Assembly (NCBI GenBank): GCA_015680905.1
Contig: CM027381.1
Location: forward strand, 91,413,501-91,477,500
DNA from: Coptis chinensis
Taxonomy: Eukaryota > Streptophyta > Magnoliopsida > Ranunculales > Ranunculaceae
Reading direction: 5' to 3'
Length of the DNA: 64,000 nucleotides
The notes below the pieces were generated by a model. It did not search any database. It saw only the letters and a program-made list of their open reading frames with translations, and was not told where the DNA came from. The position numbers and the translations under genes are program-made. The stretch's first letter is position 1; every line of letters starts with the position of its first letter. Positions 45,861 to 55,733 of the stretch are shown here, piece by piece.

Positions 45861-46949
45861 CTACTTCTCTACTCCTTTCCAGACTCGATGACTGTCCGCA
45901 GTACCGCCACTACCTTTGTCCCCCGCCTCTGTCTTTCTGCGGTCCTCGCCTTTCTCTACCAATGACACTGCCTTGGCTCCCCTCTTGGAATCCTTCTGCG
46001 TGGTGTTCTCATATCTAATATACTTCTCTACCCGCGGATATAACTCATGCAAGGTTGCAATCTTATTCTTTGGAATGGACTGATGGACCCCCGTTCCGGG
46101 TCGCAGACCTCTTTTGAACGCTATCACTGCCGTCCTTTCATCCAAATTCTCCACCTTTAATGTCTCGACCTTGAATCGGCATAGATACTCCCTGACAGAC
46201 TCCACAGACCTTTATCTAACATTGAACAAGGCCGCGATATCCACTACCCGCCTCTTCTGATGTATAAAATTAAATGATCTACAAACGCCTGTTCCAACTC
46301 TTGGAAATTAGTTATGCTCTTCGAAGGCAACCGATAATACCAGTCTGAAGCTCCCCCCTTCAGGCTGGCCGGGAACATCATACACCGCAGCCCATCGTAC
46401 CTCGCCTCTTGCCAAAGAGGCATCTGCTGTCTGAAGTGATGAATGTGATCTCTTTGGGTCTCCCCGTTTCTATCATTATCTCTCAAACCTTGGCTGATTG
46501 AAACGCGTTTTGGTACCTCCGAAGTCCATATCGCATCCGCCAGAGGTTGTGATTCAGCCCCGCCACCACCTGACTGGCCGCGCCCATTTGAGTCTTTGTC
46601 TGCTGAAGATTTGCCTCCCAGTCGTTATTTATCATTTCCTGGACTTGCTCCATTGTTAACCCGATCACTGGGTTCTCCACCAGAGTTGGTCCTGGTCCCT
46701 CCTCGTCCTCCGCTTTCTCGCTCTCCGACTCCTCACTTATCTCTTCCCTGATCTCTTCCTCCACCTTTCTCTTTCTCTTCTCAACTCCTCGTTTTCCTCC
46801 TTCAGCCTCTCAATCTCTTCTCGCATCAGCCATGTTTCTTCCGCTGCCCGTTCCTCCTCTCGCTCTTCCCCTTCCTCCATCGCTGCCTCCGGCATCTGTT
46901 CTTGAACCCTCACCTTCCTTGGTCTACCCGCTGCCTTCTTTGGTGCCAT
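45861..46949 (-). pseudogene. Tat-type Gag
   Basis: Starts at the ATG complementary to 46949 with MAPKKAAGRPRKVRVQEQ, including a GRPRK AT-hook-like motif, then a Glu/Arg-rich coiled coil (46900-46740). The gag core is at 46486-46244 (DGLRCMMFPASLKGGASDWY) and 46205-45861 (VENLDERTAVIAFKRGLRPG). Frame changes near 46760 and 46484 and a stop region near 46230 break it. Confidence 0.8.
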
Positions 46950-46962
46950 TTCTATACTCTGG

Positions 46963-46980
46963 TCCCCACAGATGGCGCCA
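46963..46980 (-). promoter_or_regulatory. Primer-binding site of Tat element
   Basis: Minus strand TGGCGCCATCTGTGGGGA begins two bases after the 5' LTR. It starts TGG, complementary to a tRNA CCA end, and is followed shortly by gag. The tRNA species was not determined. Confidence 0.85.
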
Positions 46981-46982
46981 AA

Positions 46983-47347
46983 TGTTTCACCCCCAAATAC
47001 TGTTAAGACTACAGTTCACTATTTCTCAAACACTATTACAACTCCTAACACTATTCCTCTCTCTCTCTTCCCTTTGGGTCGCCCCCCTCTTTTCTTAGGT
47101 CTCCTCTCTTGGAACAATGAATCTCTCTCCATCTCTCTCTCCACTTCTTTTTCTTTATATCTTTCCCTCTCTCAATCCTAGCCTTCCACCTGTCCATCCA
47201 TCTCGTGGTCTTCTTCTTTCCACGTGTAGGGTTTCCGTACCGCGACAGATGTCCCATCTTGATCCTGTGAACCGCGGCTATGTATCTTATGCTGACATGG
47301 GTGCCGCCGTCCGCTGATTTCCAGGGTCCCCTTATCCTACCACCACA
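46983..47347 (-). repeat. 5' LTR of Tat element
   Basis: Partner of 37861-38219, 365 bp, with the same TG...CA ends. As the upstream LTR for the minus-strand genes it should hold their promoter; no TATA box could be singled out with confidence. Confidence 0.95.
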
Positions 47348-47352
47348 GTGGT

Positions 47353-49507
47353 CATGAAAAAAATATAAAAATTGGCATATGGTAGAAAGATTATTCTCTA
47401 TTTACCAACCAAACTTGAACCTCGTGCTAAATAGTGCACTTAAAGATTAATTAGTGCTTAGATTCTGAGATTGTCAATTCTAAACATATTTGAATGAGCT
47501 GTATACCAATAGCACCAACAGTACCTGATGACCTGGAATTAGGTGGCACATGAATAGGATCAGAAGATGACGAAGACAGCCCAACTATAGAATTGTTTGA
47601 TGCCAATGTAGCAAATGGTTCAGAACTCTGTGGCTTTGGTCCCTGCAAATGAGAGGTTGAATTTAGGACTTTAGCTCGGCTTTCTTCTGACACTCCTTTC
47701 CTGGAAGTGTTGTTTGACTTGGCATCGTGATTTTGTCCAGGGCCCAAAAGAGATGGGCCATTTACATTAATAGAAGCCCTCTGACCCTTTGAATTTCTGG
47801 AACCTATATGTTTCTGATCAATTGGAGTTCTCATTGGTCTACACAATAAGTTCAAACAGCCAAAGTGTTAACTATTAGCTATACGCCTAAATATATGAGG
47901 ACAACATCATGTTTGGTTAAGGGCTTAGTTAAAGAGGGCTTTTCTTGGCATTGGGATTACAATCCGGTATATCAAAGAAGAGAGAACAACTTTATAGCAA
48001 CAATAAAAGATATTGAAACCTCCCAAATAATGACTAAGATACAGTAGAAGTCTTTTACATAATATGTAAACCATTGAGTATACTAACATCATGTGATCCC
48101 AATCAGAACCAAAATCAAGAATAGGAACATAGATATGAAAGACCCACACGATACACTTACCTTTTACCATGAACATTTTGAATTACTGGCACAAGGGCAA
48201 TAGAAGAAGATTGAACCGACTTCGGCGATGGTTTTTTTTTTTTCCATATGACTATTTTGATAAAAGCATAAAAAGAGATATTGCTAAGGATTAAAAAGAA
48301 GAAGATGGGGTTCATACCTTAAATCTCGATGGTATTGTTTCGGATTTTTTTTCCAGTAATCTTATGTTGTGCCTTGAATTTTTTCCTATCGGGAACATCT
48401 CCACCCCATTTCACATAATTCTCTTTCTTGCAATGCTTGACATGTTAGAGCGAGAATTGGATCTCCTATTACGTGATATGGTCAGGAAAGCAGAAACTGA
48501 CATGCTCGCCAACAGATTCCGAACAGGAAATGAACTGACAAAGATGGTGTTCAGCGAGTTGAGGTAATCTATCTCTAGAAATTATTTTGGGACTTATCTG
48601 CTCATGTTCAGTCTTATTTCAAGGAATTAACTTGCCAAATCTATCTAAAAGCAAATCAATCTCGGGAAGCCAACTATGCAAAGTTTATTTCCTGACATAT
48701 AAAATCAAAGCTCAAAGCAATCTTGTAGTCTGTCATTATACATAATCTAGAGGCTTCGTAGTGCCAATACTACTTGGTAGAGTAGGCAGACAAATAAAGG
48801 AACATCAAATATAACGTAAAATTCTGATAAGATTAGAAAACAAATAAACAGTAAAGAAATTATGAGCTCAAAAAACATGGAGAACATACCAATTCTTTTC
48901 CAGTTATTAACAAATATCATTTGAATCATGTTTCAAACTACTAAGTAGTGTACCGCTACTCATTTACTCTCATTAGTTATTACACACACATGCAAAACAT
49001 AATAGAAGTAAAGGACGCTAAATCAGAAGTTAAAGCTCCCCAAAACTCCAAATCAAGACATATACAATACCATTTCAACGAAACAAAATAGAGCAACACT
49101 GAAGATCGATAAATTTCGAACAGAGAGAGAAATCAAGTTATTGAACTGACCTCAAACAAAGATCTTAATTTGCTATAATTCTAATCGACAGAATCCCTCC
49201 AAGAAAATTTATAATGAGAAAAAGAAAAAAAAGAAGAGAAAATTTTACCGTTGCTGAGGAAGGAGTGAGAATAGAGGAAATGAAAGCAACAAATAAAAAT
49301 GGGAAATTGGATGGGTTCAGAAGTTCTCCAATTGTTAAAACTTTGTCTTTCCCTGCATCAACCTGTAACAAAATATCATTATTAGAGTCAATATCACATA
49401 ATAGATCAATCCAAAAACAGGATGAAAATACAACAATGGATACACGAGACATGCTACTTGTGAAGTTTGATATGCAAAGCCTGAGGTCAGGTTAAAAAAA
49501 GCAATAG
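47353..49507. other. Host-type sequence, largely non-coding
   Basis: Holds the GIP1-like exon (47508-47835). A spliced-looking exon on the minus strand at about 49257-49362 (VDAGKDKVLTIGELLNPSNF, bounded by TGTTACAG and GTAAAA) is of unknown family. The remainder (47860-49150) shows no gene I can support. Confidence 0.45.
47508..47835 (-). pseudogene. GBF-interacting protein 1-like exon fragment
   Basis: Minus-strand exon with acceptor TTGTGTAG before PMRTPIDQKHIGSRNSKGQ and a donor GGTATAC after GTVGAI (about 47508). The end reads LSSSSSDPIHVPPNSRSSGT, resembling the conserved SSTDPVHVPSPDSR..AVGAI phrase of GIP1-like proteins (GIP1_N/DUF1296 family). The N-terminal GIP1 domain and the exon that should follow (REVGVVG) were not found on either side. 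The Tat element begins 156 bp downstream, in what would be the next intron. Probably a gene fragment; identification from one motif only. Confidence 0.5.
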
Positions 49508-50334
49508 TCACAAAGATAGACGCAGGGTGAGGACACACGAAACGGTGCTACAGAAACATAGATATGGTTGGACCCATGGATATGCAAGGACCAGACCCGG
49601 TTCCACCAACTTCATCGGTGGCCCTGGTTCAGATGCTTTGGCTGCCAGTGTAGCTTGTTTTGGTGGATCTGATTTGGCTTCTTCTGCTTTCTTTGGCTTC
49701 TCGACGGCCTTTACTTCCTGTGGCTTGTCGGGTTTTGCATCGGCTTGCTTTGGTTTGTCGGGTTTCGCATCGGCTTGCTTCGGCTTTGGTTTCTCTTCTT
49801 CCTTCTTGGCATTTTGTTTGATCTCTATCCCTTTTATTACTTTGCCTCCGTTGTTGTTGAGCTTCTTTGAGAATGTTTGCGGGTCGAAATGACCAGTTAT
49901 TATAATCGTACCGTGCTTCTTATCGATTGTTTGGCTATGGATTTCTCTTGTTCCAAAAACAGACCACCAAATATCATACTAAGTACCACTTCTTGTATAA
50001 TTATACTTTTTATATACACAACCAGAAACGTAATAACATAACACTTTAAGAAAAAAAGATTCTGAATATGATACAAAAAATAACTAAAAAGATTCAACAC
50101 GTATGAAAATGACATGAAAAAGAACTCACCATAGTGAAATTGACAAAGAGTTTTCCTCATTTTATTGTAACATTTGGCGCAGTTAAGATCCACTTTCAAC
50201 ACCAATGTTAATATCTATATATTCAACAAAAACAGAGAGAAAAGGGATCAAACCACGATACCGTACCACAACTGAACAAAAATGAACTTTGAAACAAACA
50301 AAATAAAGTAAAGTTTCAAAACCTTTTCTGCCAT
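49508..50334 (-). CDS. Heavy-metal-associated (HMA) domain protein, HIPP-like
   Basis: Three exons: 50334-50323 (MAEK), 50214-50130 and 49944-49508, introns with GT..AG ends, total 534 bases and 177 residues ending at TGA 49508-49510. Phases agree (exon 1 in phase 0, exon 2 in phase 1). The HMA fold reads ILTLVLKVDLNCAKCYNKMR, with the CxxC metal-binding pair, then HGTIIITGHFDPQTFSKKLN and GGKVIKGIEIK. A Lys/Pro-rich tail repeats QADAKPDKPK, then PGLVLAYPWVQPYL. This is typical of plant HMA/HIPP proteins that bind heavy metals or act in stress responses; the C-terminal CaaX box of true HIPPs is absent (ends LTLRLSL). The sequence is intact, suggesting a live host gene. Start chosen because it is the only in-frame ATG giving the family's usual MAEK-type beginning. 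Confidence 0.85.
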
Positions 50335-50864
50335 TGTTGGACACTAAAAAACTTGAAATGATCAAGGTGAGAACTCAAAATATGAGGAAGATTTGAGTTA
50401 TTAATATGAGTGGCCAGCGGGTGGAGAAAGTGAAAGGACAAAAACGAAAAAATGATAAATCAAGCATTATTATTATACTATGCCAAAATTAATATTGTAA
50501 GCCAACGTTGGAAAGTTTGTTAGAGAATGGATTTGTTTCTATTTGTTTTCTTTTTTCATCAAATTGAAGTTTGAAGTTTGAAGAGATTGGGTTTTTGTTG
50601 ACATGGAGATAAGAGGAAGAGAGAGTTTAGGAGGGCGCACAAAGTTTTTTCTTTTGGACTTTTCATTCGCAGACGTACGAACAATTGAAAGGGGCATGGA
50701 TTTGCCTTTTTTTTTTCTGCCCAAGCTGACGTGTCCACCTCAGAGGAAAAAAGGGGCTGACGTGTTTCACTGGGAGCATTCTCCACTACTCAGTATTCAT
50801 GGTCTTTGAAGTATCTTTTTTTCCCTATCAAAACAATAATCCCCGGCCCATCATTCTTTGTCGC
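50335..50864. other. Upstream region of the HMA gene
   Basis: Should hold the HMA gene promoter on the minus strand. AT-rich with no other gene. Short frames at 50539-50809 have no motif on either strand. The LINE fragment starts beyond. Confidence 0.5.
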
Positions 50865-52557
50865 CTAAATTAATAATTTTTTGATAAAAAAAAATAGCCA
50901 AACATTTAGCCTTGAATACTCGTATTGTTCTTTTGTGACGATCCTCTGAGCAAGAATATTTAGCCTTGAAGCCAAGATTTTTGTAATGACCTTGAACCCG
51001 AAGTTTGCCAAACATATCGGTCTGAATCTATCCAGCTTATTCACGCCCTTTTCTTTTGGGATCATTACCAAGAAGTTTGCATTAAAGCTTTGCGGAATGC
51101 GACTTCTAATGAAAAAATATTGTACCGCCCTGGCCATATCCAACCCCACTATATCCCAGAAAGTCTGAAAGAAGTGACCTGTGAAACCATTCGGCCCAGG
51201 AGAGCTATCTAGGTTCAAATCAAAGACTGCCTTCTTTATTTCCCCCAGAGAGGGCAACCGAGTCAAACTCACATTATCCTCGTCTGTCACAGACCTTGGC
51301 AACAACTTGATAAGGTCATCATCCATCGGCAGCTTGACCCTTTTCAGTTTCTTAGTGAACTGTCGCACCATGAAATCCCCAATCTCCTTTTGATCAGTGA
51401 GAATCACCCCCTCTGTGTTTCTGAGTTCGGAAATGTAAGAATTATTTCTGTTCATATCAGCTAAGGCATGGAAGAATTTGGTACTTTTATCCAGATCATT
51501 GTCCCATTTTACCTTGAACTTCTGCCTCCAAAAAGATTCTTCTTGCTCTAGCAGGCCCTCGACTTTGTTTTCCTGGTTAATCAAATCCGTGGCCAAAGCA
51601 TCAGTGAAGTTCCTCTCCAACTCTTTTTGCATAGTCTCCAAAACCTCAGATTCCTCTCTAACTTTTGTGCCCAAGTTCCCAAAAATATTTCGATTCCAGC
51701 ACTTCAAAGCACCTTTCAGACGCTTAAGCTTTTGGGTGAGAATGAAAACTGAGTGTCCTTCTATGGGCTCTGACCAACTTTGACGCACCAGATCCTTTAA
51801 ACTTGGATCAGTAGTCCACATCTTGAAGAATTTGAAGGGTACATTCCTGGGCCTTGGAATTATGATTGTCCAGCCAACAAGGGGTGAGTGATCCGAACAC
51901 AGCTTACTCAGCGCCCTGTACCTCCAACCTGGGTACAAAAGATTCCATTCATTGTTTACAAAAGCTCTGTCCAGCTTCCCCACAACCTTGTCCACTCCCA
52001 TCTATTTATTCCACCAAGTGAATTCGAACCCGGAGTAAGGAGCCTCCATCAGCTGATTTGAATTTACCATGTCTCTGAAGTCCATCATTGCTACAGACCG
52101 GGGAGTTTTTCCACCTTTCTTTTATGTTGGACTAAGATAAGCATTGAAGTCGCCTATCATAAGCCATGCTCTAGACGAAGAATTTAAAATACTCAACTCC
52201 GCTCATAAATGTCGGCGTCTCACATATAATGAACTTGCATGAATGATAGTAATCAACCCATTCTGAGACTCTACTGTACTTGTGATGTGTTGGCTCGATT
52301 GGCTGTGTAGAGTTATGTCCAGCACATCATGCCTCCAGAGCAGCCAGAGATTAGGCGCCCTGCTGTCATTAGAATTGTGAATAATTTGGGTGCAAAGCCC
52401 CAACGAACGAAGATAAGATGTAGAAAAACTAGATGGATCAATCTTAGGCTCAAGCTATACCAATGATATCTGGCTCCCATCTTTTCACAAGCTTTGCCAG
52501 CCTAGACTCCGTTTTATTATTCGAGATACCTCGAACATTCCAAAATATGCACCTCAT
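50865..52557 (-). pseudogene. LINE ORF2 (endonuclease and partial RT)
   Basis: Starts at the ATG complementary to 52557 with MRCIFWNVRGISNNKTESRL (endonuclease N-terminus). A TGA near 52452 and other breaks interrupt it. From 52001 a 378-residue frame contains LCSDHSPLVG (endonuclease C-terminal SDHSP), a spacer, then SSPGPNGFTGHFFQTFWDIV and FRPICLANFGFKVITKILAS (RT fingers). Homology ends near 50900, before the FADD catalytic motif. Confidence 0.85.
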
Positions 52558-52955
52558 TAAGAAAAGAGATGAGATTATTATCAATGAGGCAAGCCTCAAT
52601 TCTTATTTACTGATTTCCCCCCAGGCTGAAGACTTGTCTTGGGTGGAGAAACCTTTTGCAACTTCCATTGTGGCATATAGCCTCTTTTCTTTGCTGTGTT
52701 ATCCCCTTTATCAGGTGGTAGATTTTCCTCTGCCATGTCTGCCCATCTATTCGATGTGGAACCCCCATTTTTATGCAACTCAGAGATTTCCAAATGCTGC
52801 GTACACCCAGAACATGGAGTACTCCTCACTGCATTGTTTTCCTCGATTGCATCCTTTTGCAGGCTAGTATTGTTGGAGTTCTCCTAATCCCCATGAACAG
52901 TACCCTGATGCAGCACCATATGGAGAACCATATCTACCTCCACATTTACAATATC

Positions 52956-54032
52956 TCATTCTTGCTCTGCCGATGCTGATGGGATGATAAGGTTACCACT
53001 CATATCATGAATCACCATAGCCAAAGAATCCGAGGAGACCTCTTTATCCACATCCACAGTATCATGTACCACTTGCGGCTCTGTAGTGTCAAAGAAAACC
53101 TCTTTGACAGCCCCTTCCACCTCTTCATTGATTGTGTTCAAGACCTCAAAACTATTATTTACCACAGGTCCATTAGCCATTCCTGAGGTACCACCTTCCT
53201 TGACTTTCCAGACCTCCAAACTAGTTTCCCCGTGTTCCTGCCTATGCTTGTGTCCTCTTTTCCTCTTGGGAAGAGAGACGTCTGTGGGAGGAGGGGGAGG
53301 GGTCGAGTCCTTGACCACAGTCTTCCCACCTGCACTCATGGCCCTCTTAAGCTTCTTACATTCCGTTACGAGATGCCCGGACAATTTTACAGTGATTGCA
53401 CATCTTAGGCAACTTGCCCACTTCCACTGTTTGCCAAAAGTTATAGTGAGGCATTTTTACATATATCTGATCTGGTAACGGCTTCGACAGATCGACGTCC
53501 ACCAGAATGCTTGCGTAATACCCATACTCTCTACGCAATGTTTTCTCATCTATTTGCATTGGATAACCAACTCCTCGTGCAATAGAGAGCAGAGTTTCCG
53601 GCACCCAGAATTCTTGTCCAAGTCCCGGCAGACGAATCCAAACCAACGCATGTGATTGTCTTTGCAATTCTGGATTAAAATTGGGACTCCATTGACTTAG
53701 TCGGAGAGGGACCTCATCAAAATTCCAGGCCCCCTGATCCCATACTCTATTCATGTCATATGCATTTGAGAAGCGGAAGAAGAGGAAACCTTTCCCAATT
53801 GGCGTGATAAGCCACTCCGATCCCCAGATGGATTCCATTTTTCCTTTGTCAGTCTTCTGACCTTCTCAAGCGGCATCTTAACCAAGTCAATACGACCAAT
53901 GAGGCAGTGTCTACAGTACTCCAATCCTCTTTCATAGGCGGAGGGTGAAATGGTGATGGAGGGGTAGTCACCCATCTGTTCTGGAGGTGAGAGATCATTC
54001 ATCACCACTTGTGGCAGAGGGTTTTTCCTCAT
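52956..54032 (-). pseudogene. LINE ORF1 (DUF4283 / zinc-knuckle protein)
   Basis: First frame 54032-53751 (MRKNPLPQVVMNDLSPPEQM), then 53838-53356 with FLFFRFSNAYDMNRVWDQGA and PLRLSQWSPNFNPE, the DUF4283 pattern, and a knuckle start KMCNHCKI. The third frame 53384-52956 supplies SGHLVTECKKLK, completing the CCHC knuckle, then a Pro-rich region and an acidic tail. The frame is broken at about 53840 and 53370. ORF1 binds RNA in related elements. Confidence 0.8.
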
Positions 54033-54430
54033 AGCTTATGCATAACTCCTGACTGGTACCATGCTCTTCACAGCACTCATGTTGCCCACCGCCCCCGAGG
54101 GATTTGGGTTCTCCATCTCATAAAGGTTCATCCTTGACTACCTTTTCCGGAACGCTCACTGTAATGCAATGAGGGATTTTACCCGAAAAAAGATAGCATG
54201 AGAATAGCCAGCCACAATATCCAACCTTTTCAGAACTTTCACTGTTCACAGTGAAGGATTTCACCCAAAAAGGCAGGAAGAGAAGAGAATATCGGAACTC
54301 ACACTTGTTGAGCAGTGCAGAGTGTTACCCGAAATAGAAAAGGGAAAGGTTTGAGAAGATCAATAACTTGGCTGTTTGTTATTGAATAAGATGTTATTGT
54401 GGCGGTTCATTGTGTTTGTGTATGTCTTGT

Positions 54431-54439
54431 CTTCGGATC
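54431..54439 (+). repeat. Left 9-bp target duplication of MITE
   Basis: CTTCGGATC, identical to 55145-55153. Confidence 0.85.
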
Positions 54440-55144
54440 GGTGTCACCAAATTCAGCGTTTAAAACCCGTTTAATTGACAAGGCGTCTTGTTCCAGTTTA
54501 AAACCTGGATTTTTTAAAATATCGCGTTTTAAACTTAAAAAACGTTTAAAACCTGAGATTTTGAAAATCTCCCGTTTAAAACTCTATTAATTTTTTTTTC
54601 TTCTAAAAAAAAACGCGAAAAGAAAAATGGGTTTTGGAGTTTACATTTTTGAAGAGTGGGCGTTAGATTGACTTATTGAGACAATTCTATTTTGCTTTGG
54701 ACTATTAATATTTAGAAATTTTAAAGTTATTCACTTATTTGTAGTACTTGATTATGCAATTATGTTTGGTAATTAGTAGTATCTTATTTAGGGGTCGTGT
54801 TTTGATACTGAATCTAAAACTTTTAGTATTTGAATGAGTAATTGATAATTTGATACTTTCATGTATTTGAATCTTTTTCATTTGTATTATTTTTATTTTT
54901 ATTTTCTGTGCCTATTCTTTTTTCCACTCTTATAAAAAATCAAACTCCTTATCTATCGTATTTTTTATCATCGGTTTTTACCGTTTCTTTTACGTATTAT
55001 ATGTATTATACGTTTTAAACTCGTTTTACTGTTTTAAATCTTTTTTTTTTTCCGTTTTTTTCCGAGACGTTCCATTTAAAATACGAACTAAGTTTTTTTT
55101 TTCAAGTACACAGTTTTAAACCCGTACCATACTTGGTGACAATG
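54440..55144. mobile_element. MITE, 705 bp, 9-bp TSD
   Basis: Flanked by CTTCGGATC at 54431-54439 and 55145-55153. Left end GGTGTCACCAAATTCAGCG; right end read on the minus strand CATTGTCACCAAGTATGG; shared core TGTCACCAA. GTTTAAAAC or its partner GTTTTAAAC recurs about ten times toward both ends (for example 54457, 54500, 54523, 54540, 54573, 55014, 55028, 55111), like a subterminal motif. No coding capacity. A 9-bp duplication suggests a Mutator-like parent, but TIRs are too short to be sure. Confidence 0.8.
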
Positions 55145-55153
55145 CTTCGGATC
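55145..55153 (+). repeat. Right 9-bp target duplication of MITE
   Basis: CTTCGGATC, identical to 54431-54439. Confidence 0.85.
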
Positions 55154-55247
55154 AACCAAGCAGGGTTGCGCACTTGGGTCTATGTATAGGAAAAATGGGC
55201 TAACCCTGAATGAGTTGGAGCCTGTTTTCGGGTTGGCACGAACCATT

Positions 55248-55253
55248 TATAAA
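55248..55253 (+). promoter_or_regulatory. TATA box of small basic/acidic protein gene
   Basis: TATAAA in CCATTTATAAACC, 52 bases before the chosen start codon at 55305 and about 100 bp beyond the MITE. Confidence 0.5.
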
Positions 55254-55304
55254 CCAGAAAAGCATTTCAATGGAAGCAGTAGTGTAGAGCCATTTTTTTC
55301 TACA

Positions 55305-55733
55305 ATGAGGATTCGTGGTTCTTCTTCTTCTTCTTCTTCATCTTGTAATACATCAAGTACACGTAATCCATCTACTCTTACTATCTCATCTTATTCATCA
55401 AACTCTACTTCTTCATTTGATGATTACGTTACGCGTTGTGAAGGTCTTGATCTGTTAGTGAAAGCTGTAGTGCATGTTGCTGGATCTTTATTAGTTGTAC
55501 CATTTACACAAAGAAGAGTTATTAGAAGAAGAAAGAGAGCTTTCAAGTTTATCAAGAAAGAAGAAGAAGAAGAAGATGATGAGAAAGTGAAGAGTGATAT
55601 TGAAACTGAAGAGACTTTGATGGATTGCAAGAGAAAAAAAGACATGGCATTTCCTTTGAAGTTCCATGATGCACCTCTTCGGCCTTTGAAACGTTGCTCT
55701 CGTCGGCCTAGATCAGTTAAGATCAATCGATGA
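55305..55733 (+). CDS. Small plant protein, Ser-rich with basic and acidic tracts
   Basis: 142 residues from ATG 55305 (MRIRG) to TGA 55731-55733. The frame extends upstream to another ATG at 55182, but the TATA box at 55248 would then lie inside the gene, so the downstream start is preferred. Layout: Ser/Thr-rich N-terminus (about 6-42), DDYVTRCEGLDLLVKAVVHV (about 43-62), GSLLVVPFTQRRV, a basic run RRRKRAFKF, an acidic EEEEEDDEK stretch, and a basic C-terminus (LKRCSRRPRSVK). The EGLDLLVKAVVHV segment looks conserved. Basic clusters suggest a nuclear protein. I do not recognise the family. No frame defects; codon use and the surrounding sequence look like a host gene. Confidence 0.65.
   Translation: MRIRGSSSSSSSSCNTSSTRNPSTLTISSYSSNSTSSFDDYVTRCEGLDLLVKAVVHVAGSLLVVPFTQRRVIRRRKRAFKFIKKEEEEEDDEKVKSDIETEETLMDCKRKKDMAFPLKFHDAPLRPLKRCSRRPRSVKINR

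Larger units (their letters stand above)
37856..47352 (-). mobile_element. Complete Tat-lineage Ty3/gypsy LTR retrotransposon with TSD
   Basis: Target duplication GTGGT at 37856-37860 and 47348-47352 flanks an element of 9487 bp (37861-47347). LTRs of 359 and 365 bp start TG and end CA on either strand. A primer-binding site adjoins the right LTR and a purine-rich tract adjoins the left, so gag-pol runs on the minus strand. Gene order is gag, protease, RT, RNase H, second RNase H, integrase. Between integrase and the left LTR lie about 3.7 kb carrying a gene on the opposite strand. The LTRs differ at roughly 15 substituted sites plus small indels (about 95 % identity by eye). All pol segments are damaged. 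Confidence 0.95.
50865..54380 (-). mobile_element. L1-type LINE with 5' half preserved, 3' end missing
   Basis: 5' untranslated region about 54380-54033, ORF1 54032-52956, ORF2 52557 to about 50870 on the minus strand. The reverse-transcriptase palm, the C-terminus, 3' UTR and poly(A) are missing; the element ends in the middle of RT. This is the reverse of the usual 5'-truncated LINE. No target duplication was identified; the 5' border is approximate. Confidence 0.8.

Noticed and set aside
48364-48567. 67-residue plus-strand frame with LERELDLLLRDMVRKAE
   Set aside because: Short, single exon without clear splice sites or a known family; could not be supported as a gene.
49527-49892. 121-residue plus-strand frame with FASACFG repeats
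   Set aside because: Antisense shadow of the Lys/Pro-rich tail of the minus-strand HMA gene.
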